Shown: one piece after another, positions 6,525 through 11,936 of the stretch
Layout of the letters: the number at the start of each line of letters is the position of its first letter
Position numbering within the stretch: position 1 is the stretch's first letter
Assembly: GCA_002292955.1 (NCBI GenBank)
Contig: DBCH01000062.1
Span: 341 to 12,276, forward strand
Direction: 5' to 3'
Source: Microbacteriaceae bacterium UBA963
GTDB lineage: Bacteria > Actinomycetota > Actinomycetes > Actinomycetales > Microbacteriaceae
DNA length: 11,936 nucleotides
The notes under the pieces: generated by a model
Database searches by the model: none
What the model was told of the DNA's origin: nothing
What the model saw: only the letters and a program-made list of their open reading frames with translations
Translations under genes and position numbers: made by a program

Positions 6525-6603
6525 ACGACACCAGATTGGGGGGAATCAAATGTGTCGCGACGTCGGTCGTTACAACCGACTCAAGAAATCGTATATCGAG
6601 ATG

Positions 6604-6632
6604 GGTGTCAAAACCCTCAATTTTGCAACACC
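6604..6632. repeat. Bulged hairpin in the tadA-acs intergenic region
   Basis: GGTGT plus CAAAA (6604-6613) pairs with TTTTG (6621-6625) and ACACC (6628-6632), leaving a 2-base bulge (CA) and the 7-base loop CCCTCAA. This gives ten pairs in total. It could be an operator half-site pair or an RNA stem on either strand. Confidence 0.5.
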
Positions 6633-6641
6633 TGTGGACAA
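6633..6641 (-). promoter_or_regulatory. Consensus actinobacterial DnaA box (single)
   Basis: The minus strand reads TTGTCCACA, identical to the high-GC actinobacterial DnaA-box consensus. It is alone, so it does not mark an origin. It could be a DnaA regulatory or titration site, or chance. Confidence 0.35.
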
Positions 6642-6682
6642 AATCCTCCAGAGTGGAACAGAACATAATTCTGCGCAAATAG

Positions 6683-6719
6683 TCGCCTGGCATTCTTTCG
6701 CCACGTGCTCGCCAGGCAT
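6683..6719. repeat. 11-bp direct repeat upstream of acs (candidate operator)
   Basis: TCGCCTGGCAT (6683-6693) and TCGCCAGGCAT (6709-6719) differ at one base and are 26 bp apart, about two and a half helical turns. Their cores GCCTGGC and GCCAGGC are mutually complementary, so the pair can also form a 7-bp stem with a 19-base loop. The position, 70-100 bases upstream of the acs start, suits a regulator site. No named regulator is assigned. Confidence 0.45.
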
Positions 6720-6771
6720 ATCGAGCCGGTATTCTGAGGTTGACGGGCACACGGAGGTGCCGCCAGCACAC

Positions 6772-6778
6772 GAGGTGA
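6772..6778 (+). promoter_or_regulatory. Ribosome binding site of acs (decides the start)
   Basis: GAGGTGA lies 8 bases before ATG at 6787. The open frame continues 91 codons upstream through the structured intergenic region but has no comparable site there, so 6787 is the start. Confidence 0.8.
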
Positions 6779-6786
6779 GACGTAAC

Positions 6787-8739
6787 ATGAACGAACACAG
6801 TGACAGCCCGATGCCCGAATCGCGGCGGTTTGCGCCCTCGGCGGAATTTGCCGCTCGCTCGGTAACCGACGCACAAATCTACGACGACGGGCAAGGCGGG
6901 CCAGACTTTTGGGCCGATCAGTCCCGCGATCTTCTGCACTGGCACACGCCGTTTACCCAAACCCTCGACTGGACGAACGCACCTTTTGCGAAGTGGTTTG
7001 CCGATGGCCAACTCAACGTGAGCTACAACTGCCTAGACCGTCACGTGGCCGAGGGTCGAGGAGACCGCGTGGCCCTGCACTGGGAGGGTGAGCCGGGCGA
7101 CTCCCGGAGCATCACCTACGCAGAGCTGACCGCCGAAGTTAAGCGTGCCGCCAACGTGCTCACGAGCCTGGGCATTCAGGCGAGCGACCGCGTAGCCATC
7201 TACATGCCGCTCATCCCCGAGGCCATCGTGGCCATGCTGGCAGTGGCCCGGATCGGCGCGATCCACTCGGTGGTGTTCGGCGGGTTTAGCGCCGAGTCGC
7301 TGCGCAGCCGCGTGGATGATGCCGGCGCCAAGCTCGTAATAACGGCCGACGGCGGATACCGCAAAGGCAACGTATTCGCCCTCAAGCCCGTTGTTGACGA
7401 GGCCCTCGCGGCCGACGGTGGTCAGGCAACGGTCACCAACGTTCTCGTGGTTCGACGCGGAAACAACGACATTGAGTGGCACGAGGGTCGCGACCTGTGG
7501 TGGCACGACTCCGTCGACAGCGCACCCACCGAGCACGTTGCTCAGGCCTTCCCCGCCGAACAGCCTCTCTTCATTCTCTACACGAGTGGCACCACCGGTA
7601 AGCCCAAGGGGATTTTGCACACCTCTGGCGGCTATCTCACCCAGGCTGCGTTCACACACAAGCACGTCTTCGACCTGCACCCCGAGACCGACATCTACTG
7701 GTGCACCGCCGACGTGGGGTGGATCACGGGACACACCTACGTCGTGTACGGACCGCTGGCCAACGGGGCTACGCAAGTGATCTACGAAGGAACGCCCGAC
7801 AGCCCGCACCCTGGTCGCTGGTGGGAAATCATTGAGAAGTACCGGGTGAGCATCCTCTATACGGCGCCCACCGCAATCCGCTCGTTCATGAAGCTCGGGG
7901 CCGAGATTCCGAACACCTTCGACCTCTCAAGCCTGCGCCTGCTCGGCTCCGTGGGTGAGCCCATCAACCCTGAGGCGTGGATCTGGTATCGCGATGTGAT
8001 CGGCTCGGGCACCACCCCCATCGTGGACACCTGGTGGCAGACCGAAACCGGCGCCATCATGATTTCGGCCCTTCCCGGAATCACCACGCTTAAGCCGGGA
8101 AGCGCGCAGGTTCCTATTCCGGGAATCTCACTCGACGTTGTCGACGATGATGGCGTTAGCCTGCCCAATGAGACCGCGGGACTCCTCGTGGTCACCCAGC
8201 CGTGGCCGTCCATGCTCCGCGGAATCTGGGGCGACGACGACCGCTTCCGCGAGACGTACTGGGAGAAGTTCGGCGACAGGTACTTCGCCGGTGACGGCGC
8301 ACGGCGCGACGTCGATGGTGACATCTGGCTATTGGGTCGCGTCGACGACGTGATGAACGTTTCCGGACACCGCCTGTCAACGGCCGAAATCGAATCGTCC
8401 CTGGTGGCCAACCCCATGGTGGCCGAGGCCGCCGTTGTGGGTGCCGCCGACGAAACCACGGGGCAGGCCGTGGTCGCCTTCGTGATCTTGCGCGCCAGCG
8501 AGGCGGGCAAGCTCGATCCCGCCGAGGCGAGCGCCGTGCTGCGCAAACACGTCGCCACGCAGATTGGCGCCATCGCGCGACCCGCCCGGGTGTACATCGT
8601 GGCCGAACTTCCCAAAACGCGCAGCGGCAAGATCATGCGACGACTTCTGCGCGATGTGGCCGAGGGTCGTGACATCGGCGACACCACAACCCTCACCGAT
8701 CAGAACGTGCTCAACCTGATCAACACTCAGGTCAATTAG
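6787..8739 (+). CDS. acs: Acetyl-CoA synthetase (AMP-forming)
   Basis: The 650-residue enzyme is of normal length for the family and converts acetate, ATP and CoA to acetyl-CoA via acetyl-AMP in the cytoplasm. Conserved ANL-superfamily motifs are all present: YTSGTTGKPKG (265-275, phosphate loop), TADVGWITGH (307-316), GSVGEPINPEAW (387-398), DTWWQTETG (414-422), the hinge and CoA region GRVDDVMNVSGHRL (517-530), and PKTRSGKIMRR (609-619). K615 in the last motif is the catalytic lysine that in other bacteria is acetylated and switched off by Pat/AcuA-type acetyltransferases and reactivated by sirtuins; this control is inferred here. The tryptophan in TWWQTE fits a small acyl pocket, favouring acetate over longer acids. 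It is transcribed alone, divergent from the Tad operon and convergent with the RidA gene, 30 bases away. Confidence 0.97.
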   Translation: MNEHSDSPMPESRRFAPSAEFAARSVTDAQIYDDGQGGPDFWADQSRDLLHWHTPFTQTLDWTNAPFAKWFADGQLNVSYNCLDRHVAEGRGDRVALHWEGEPGDSRSITYAELTAEVKRAANVLTSLGIQASDRVAIYMPLIPEAIVAMLAVARIGAIHSVVFGGFSAESLRSRVDDAGAKLVITADGGYRKGNVFALKPVVDEALAADGGQATVTNVLVVRRGNNDIEWHEGRDLWWHDSVDSAPTEHVAQAFPAEQPLFILYTSGTTGKPKGILHTSGGYLTQAAFTHKHVFDLHPETDIYWCTADVGWITGHTYVVYGPLANGATQVIYEGTPDSPHPGRWWEIIEKYRVSILYTAPTAIRSFMKLGAEIPNTFDLSSLRLLGSVGEPINPEAWIWYRDVIGSGTTPIVDTWWQTETGAIMISALPGITTLKPGSAQVPIPGISLDVVDDDGVSLPNETAGLLVVTQPWPSMLRGIWGDDDRFRETYWEKFGDRYFAGDGARRDVDGDIWLLGRVDDVMNVSGHRLSTAEIESSLVANPMVAEAAVVGAADETTGQAVVAFVILRASEAGKLDPAEASAVLRKHVATQIGAIARPARVYIVAELPKTRSGKIMRRLLRDVAEGRDIGDTTTLTDQNVLNLINTQVN

Positions 8740-8769
8740 TTGTCACGGGCGAGACCGCGAGTGAGATGA

Positions 8770-9237
8770 TTACTCGAACGCGACGATAACTTCAATCTCC
8801 ACCGGGGAATCGAGCGGTAATACGGGCACGCCCACGGCAGATCGCGCGTGGGCGCCCGCCTCCCCAAAGATTTCGCCCAGCAGCTCCGAAGCGCCGTTGA
8901 TGACGCCCGGCTGACCCGTGAACTCGGGCACTGACGCAACGAAACCCGTCACCTTTACTATCCGCGTGACGCGATCGAGGCTGCCGAGCACCCCTTTCAC
9001 GGCAGCCAGCGCATTAAGGATGGCCAGGCGCGCGTAATCTTTAGCATCCGCCGCGGGGACGAGACCGTGACCATCTCCGACCTTGCCCGTGGCCGGAAGC
9101 GCGCCCGAGATGAACGGAAGTTGACCCGACGTGAAAACGAGATTGCCCGATATCACTGCCGGAACATATGCGGCAACGGGTGCCGCTACCTGAGGCAGCG
9201 TGATGCCGAGTTCGGCCAGGCGTGCTTCGACAGTCAT
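8770..9237 (-). CDS. RidA family protein (YjgF/YER057c/UK114)
   Basis: The 155-residue protein is of the longer RidA type (about 150 rather than 128 residues), with an N-terminal extension of about 25 residues. The fold signature is readable in FTSGQLPF (35-42), the VTRIVKVTGFV strand (90-100), and the trimer active-site arginine R132 in HARSAVGV. The final strand is PVEIEVIVAF, with E149 in the position of the conserved glutamate. RidA proteins hydrolyse reactive enamine/imine intermediates made by PLP enzymes. Whether this subfamily is an active deaminase is unknown, although keeping the arginine argues for it. ATG at 9237 has AAAGGG 8 bases upstream. It follows the DUF4177 gene by 60 bases on the same strand and is convergent with acs. 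It resembles Rv3678c in position (from memory). Confidence 0.9.
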   Translation of the reverse strand: MTVEARLAELGITLPQVAAPVAAYVPAVISGNLVFTSGQLPFISGALPATGKVGDGHGLVPAADAKDYARLAILNALAAVKGVLGSLDRVTRIVKVTGFVASVPEFTGQPGVINGASELLGEIFGEAGAHARSAVGVPVLPLDSPVEIEVIVAFE

Positions 9238-9273
9238 GTGTGGACCCTTTCGGAAAGCTTTGTCATGTCAACC

Positions 9274-9300
9274 TAACGCGTGCGGCCCGGCAACACGTTA
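9274..9300 (-). repeat. Imperfect hairpin overlapping the DUF4177 stop codon
   Basis: TAACG plus TG pairs with CA plus CGTTA, with a CG bulge and an 11-base GC-rich loop. The structure begins at the TAA stop (9298-9300) in the short spacer before the RidA gene. No T-run follows, so it is not an intrinsic terminator. Confidence 0.3.
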
Positions 9301-9456
9301 CGCAAGTGGCCGCTTGAGATACGACACGAGCCCGCTCTCGGGACCCTGCACCACCTGCACGAGCTCCCAGCCGTCTTCACCCCACGCGTTCAACACAGCT
9401 TGCGGGTTGTGAATGGTGAGCGCAACGGTTGCGTATTCCCAAGAAATGGCATTCAT
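9298..9456 (-). CDS. DUF4177 small protein (Rv3678A-like, 52 aa)
   Basis: This 52-codon gene reads MNAISWEYATVALTIHNPQA at its start and WGEDGWELV at 25-33, ending in SYLKRPLA. The pattern W-E-Y-A-T-V, then G-(E/W)-x-G-W-E-L-V, then a short strand ending in KRP is the DUF4177 signature. The function is unknown, and the fold predicted for the family is a small alpha-beta protein. ATG at 9456 has AAAGGAGA 4 bases upstream, a strong ribosome site. It is divergent from the penicillin-binding protein gene (50 bases apart) and precedes the RidA gene on the same strand, an association I recall as conserved in actinobacteria. The tiny size makes it easy to miss, but motif and ribosome site together are convincing. 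Confidence 0.85.
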   Translation of the reverse strand: MNAISWEYATVALTIHNPQAVLNAWGEDGWELVQVVQGPESGLVSYLKRPLA

Positions 9457-9493
9457 TTGGTCTCCTTTTGGCTAGTTCCCAGCCTGTGGCGGG

Positions 9494-9506
9494 TAACCTA
9501 GAGTCT
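9494..9506 (+). promoter_or_regulatory. -10 element and leaderless start of the PBP gene
   Basis: TAACCT (9494-9499) fits the actinobacterial TAnnnT -10 pattern and ends 7 bases before the ATG at 9507, which places the transcript start at or next to the A of ATG. No Shine-Dalgarno lies upstream. A -35 is not obvious; TTGGCT at 9468 is 20 bases away and weak. Confidence 0.55.
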
Positions 9507-11936
9507 ATGTTTGCCAAGGTACGTGAAAAGCGTCAACGCTCGGGAGCCGCCGGCGGAATTGCCGCCTTTGTGGGAATGAGCGCCGTAGCAGCGGTTCTCG
9601 TCGCGTCTTCTGTTACTCCAGCCATCGCCGTCGCCGGACTCACGGCCAACAGCACGCTCGGTATCTTCGACAACCTACCCGACTACCTCGAAATCGATGA
9701 CCTCGCTCAGAAGTCAACGATTTATGCCACCGCCGCCGATGGCACACCCGTCGTCCTCGCCACTTTCTACGCGCAGAACCGCGAAGACGTGACACTGGCG
9801 AACGTCTCCCCCTTCCTCAAGAATGCCGCCATCGCCTCAGAGGACCCGAGGTTCTATGAGCACGGCGGTGTCGACCTGTTCGGAACGGTTCGCGCCATTC
9901 TCTCCAACGCCCTCACCGGCTCGTCACAGGGTGGTTCGTCGATTACGCAGCAGTATGTCAAGAACGTGCTGGTGCAGAAAGCCGAAGACATCGCAGACCC
10001 GGTGGAGCGGAAGGCCGCCTACAACGAGGCGACGCAGGTGTCAGTTGATCGCAAGCTCAAAGAGATGAAGCTCTCTGTCGGTGTCGAGCAAAAGTACACC
10101 AAGAATCAGATTCTGGAGGGGTACCTCAACATCACGCCCTTCGGCGGCCGCGTTTACGGCGTTCAGGCCGCCGCGCGCTACTACTTTGGAAAGTCAGCCA
10201 AGGATGTCACGCTGGCCGAGGCGGCAACGCTCATCGCCATCATCAACAACCCGAGCGCGTATCGGCCCGATATCAAAGAAAACCAACAAGACAACAAGGA
10301 CCGCCGCGACTACATTTTGGCGCGCATGCTTGAAAACGGCAAGATAACCCAGAAGGAGCACGACGCCGCGGTCAAGTCCCCGTTGAAGCTCAACCTGACG
10401 GAAGCTTCCACAGGATGCCAGACCGCACCCGATGGAGCCGCCTACTTCTGCGACTACATCACTTGGGTGATTAAGAACGACAAGGCCTTCGGCGAGACAG
10501 AAGATGAGCGTTGGAACGCTTTCCAGCGCGGTGGCTGGAAGATTTACAGCTCCCTGAGTCTGCCCCTTCAGCAAACCGCGAGTCAGGCGATTTACGGCAA
10601 TATTCCCACCGTTGTTGACTGGGGAAACATCGCCGGTGCAGCCGTCTCCGTGCAGGTCAACACCGGTCGAATCTTGGCTATGGCGCAGAGCAAGGATTAC
10701 ACCAACGACCCCGACCTCGCAGCCTCCGGCGGCAACTTCACCTCGATCAACTACAGCACCGACAAAGAGTTTGGTGGGTCATCCGGTTTCCAGGCAGCGT
10801 CAACCTACAAGGCGTTTACTCTCGCTCAGTGGCTCAAGAGTGGCCGCGGTATCGGCGAAATGGTCGACCCTCGGGTACGCCCCCTCCCCATGAACAAGTT
10901 CGCAGACAAGTGCATCGGCGTGGGTGGTGCCGACTGGAACCCCAAGAACGACTCGGGAACCTTCACGGGCCCGATATCGGTCACGGACGCCACATCAGCC
11001 TCCGTCAACTTGGCGTACATATCGATGGCCCTGAAGCTCGACCTCTGTGACATCAAGCAAACCGCCGAGGCGTTCGGTGTGCACCGCGCCGACGGCAACG
11101 TGCTGGGGCAATCACCGTCAGACATCCTCGGCACTCAGGAAGTTTCCCCCCTCACCATGGCTACCGCGTATGCCGGTATCGCTAACCAGGGCCGCGTCTG
11201 CACCCCCATCGCCATCGACAAGATTGTCGACCAGAATGGTGTCGAGATTCCGGTGCCAAAAACCACGTGCACTCAGGCGGTGACACCAGAGGTGGCCAAT
11301 GCGATGGTGGTGGCGCTCAAGACCCCCATCGCGCGTGGCACGGCAACCGCTTCTAACCCGCGCGACGGCGTTCCCATTATCGGTAAGACCGGTTCTAACG
11401 ACGACTACAACCAGACATGGATCATCGCCGCAACGACCAGCGTTTCTAGCGCGGTGTGGGTAGGCAACACTGTTGGCTTCACCAGCTTGACGGGCAGATC
11501 GTTGAGCACCGGCGCGGCAACAACAGCACGTCACCGGATTATGAACCCCATCCTGGCGGTAGCCAATGCCCTCTTCGGCGGCGCGGAGTGGCCAGGTCCG
11601 CCGGCCAACCTCTTGGGCGGTCGCACCGCGGTCATCCCCGATATTTCGGGACTCTCCCTCGAAGACGGCGTCAAGCTTCTCGAAAGCGTTGACCTCGCCG
11701 TCGACGGTTCCTGCGGCACTATTGATGGTCGCGAGACAAGCGGCAGGATTGAATCCACGGTTCCGGCGGCGGGAACAACGCTTCCCACGGGCACCGTTGT
11801 CAATATTTGCCTGAGTAACGGCCTGCTCGTTACTGGGCCGCCGAGCGTCATTGGTCAGACGGAGGCCGCTGGTAAGAGCTTCCTCCTGAGCAAGGGCTGG
11901 AAGGTCAGGATCGTCTACGCCGATGCGCCCACGTGC
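9507..11936 (+). CDS. Class A penicillin-binding protein with PASTA domains, PonA2-like (3' end outside the window)
   Basis: 810 codons are visible without a stop. A basic N-terminus precedes one membrane anchor (about residues 18-45). The GT51 glycosyltransferase domain (about 65-290) has EDPRFYEHGGVD with catalytic E112, GGSSITQQYVKN (142-153), and EGYLNITPFGGRVYGVQAAA (204-223). It polymerises lipid II into glycan strands. The transpeptidase domain (about 370-690) has S432-T-Y-K435, S499-V-N501 and K627-T-G629, so its crosslinking site is complete. Then follow one whole PASTA domain (about 706-770) and the start of another (from about 776), which bind muropeptide or cell wall. The residues around SxxK read QAASTYKAF, where most relatives have PGSTFKPF. 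The ATG start at 9507 appears leaderless. The gene is divergent from DUF4177/RidA and corresponds to ponA2 (Rv3682) by context. It makes septal or side-wall peptidoglycan outside the membrane. Confidence 0.95.
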   Translation, partial: MFAKVREKRQRSGAAGGIAAFVGMSAVAAVLVASSVTPAIAVAGLTANSTLGIFDNLPDYLEIDDLAQKSTIYATAADGTPVVLATFYAQNREDVTLANVSPFLKNAAIASEDPRFYEHGGVDLFGTVRAILSNALTGSSQGGSSITQQYVKNVLVQKAEDIADPVERKAAYNEATQVSVDRKLKEMKLSVGVEQKYTKNQILEGYLNITPFGGRVYGVQAAARYYFGKSAKDVTLAEAATLIAIINNPSAYRPDIKENQQDNKDRRDYILARMLENGKITQKEHDAAVKSPLKLNLTEASTGCQTAPDGAAYFCDYITWVIKNDKAFGETEDERWNAFQRGGWKIYSSLSLPLQQTASQAIYGNIPTVVDWGNIAGAAVSVQVNTGRILAMAQSKDYTNDPDLAASGGNFTSINYSTDKEFGGSSGFQAASTYKAFTLAQWLKSGRGIGEMVDPRVRPLPMNKFADKCIGVGGADWNPKNDSGTFTGPISVTDATSASVNLAYISMALKLDLCDIKQTAEAFGVHRADGNVLGQSPSDILGTQEVSPLTMATAYAGIANQGRVCTPIAIDKIVDQNGVEIPVPKTTCTQAVTPEVANAMVVALKTPIARGTATASNPRDGVPIIGKTGSNDDYNQTWIIAATTSVSSAVWVGNTVGFTSLTGRSLSTGAATTARHRIMNPILAVANALFGGAEWPGPPANLLGGRTAVIPDISGLSLEDGVKLLESVDLAVDGSCGTIDGRETSGRIESTVPAAGTTLPTGTVVNICLSNGLLVTGPPSVIGQTEAAGKSFLLSKGWKVRIVYADAPTC

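Larger units (their letters stand above)
6425..6786. other. Divergent intergenic region between tadA and acs, highly structured
   Basis: This 362-base gap has no credible gene. From left to right it holds a small bulged stem near the tadA start (6455-6475), a minus-strand intrinsic terminator (6478-6524), and a 6-bp stem GTCGGT/ACCGAC (6562-6567 and 6575-6580). It continues with a bulged 10-bp hairpin (6604-6632) abutting a DnaA-box match (6633-6641), an 11-bp direct repeat (6683-6693 and 6709-6719), and a 5-bp stem GGCAC/GTGCC (6746-6761). Composition is more AT-rich than the neighbouring genes. For acs, CATAAT (6664-6669) and TATTCT (6730-6735) are possible -10 elements but neither has a -35. 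I could not place a convincing tadA promoter. Confidence 0.7.

Noticed and set aside
6425..6526. Longer tadA reading frame starting at GTG 6526
   Set aside because: The added 34 residues would translate the terminator stem, loop and U-tract and resemble no TadA N-terminus. The start at 6424 or 6442 is better.
6523..6666. Minus-strand 47-codon open frame starting ATGTTCTGT and ending in TGA right at the terminator hairpin
   Set aside because: The neat stop-then-terminator layout is attractive, but it has no Shine-Dalgarno, three cysteines in 15 residues, no recognisable motif, and it runs through the hairpins of the intergenic region. A non-coding RNA or leader explains it as well.
6513..6764. 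Nine-base repeat GGTGCCGCC at 6513-6521 and 6756-6764
   Set aside because: A 9-mer of this GC-rich composition can recur by chance within 250 bases. It is mentioned only as a possible alternative pairing, not as a feature.
8740..8769. Possible bidirectional terminator between convergent acs and the RidA gene
   Set aside because: Only TCAC/GTGA at the ends pairs and there is no T-run. The 30-base gap holds no supportable terminator.

Overview
The window comes from a high-GC Gram-positive actinobacterium, most likely of the Microbacteriaceae/Micrococcales type. The evidence is about 60% GC with GTG and TTG starts, a zinc-finger-free topoisomerase I with a lysine-rich tail, a DUF4244-type Flp pilin locus, and a PASTA-bearing class A penicillin-binding protein with an apparently leaderless start. 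All of it looks like ordinary chromosomal backbone. I see no transposase, integrase, CRISPR array, rRNA or tRNA.

Left part (1-6424), all on the minus strand and reading right to left: a compact Tad/Flp pilus-type secretion locus (tadA ATPase, one T2SSF-family membrane protein with two F-domain-like halves, a 58-residue DUF4244/Flp prepilin, a TadE-like pseudopilin and a second TadE-like protein). It is followed by topA, tmk and the first 24 codons of holB. tadA/F-protein, prepilin/TadE and TadE/TadE-like overlap by 1-4 bases, so they are probably translationally coupled. topA has its own strong Shine-Dalgarno in a 70-base gap, and tmk follows topA by 3 bases.

Middle (6425-6786): a divergent intergenic region rich in secondary structure. 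It holds a textbook intrinsic terminator that points toward tadA, a bulged hairpin next to a consensus DnaA box, and a near-perfect 11-bp direct repeat upstream of acs. This is the least explained part of the window.

Right part: acs (acetyl-CoA synthetase, plus strand) converges on a RidA-family gene and a 52-residue DUF4177 gene (minus strand). Divergent from these is a long class A penicillin-binding protein with PASTA domains, which runs off the right edge.

From memory, the order topA/holB - Tad cluster - acs - RidA/DUF4177 - PASTA PBP matches the Mycobacterium tuberculosis segment Rv3644c to Rv3682 in condensed form. The Tad locus here lacks the adjacent CpaE/Ssd-like ATPase gene and the DEAD-box helicase found near this cluster in many actinobacteria. 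No prepilin peptidase is present in the window either.
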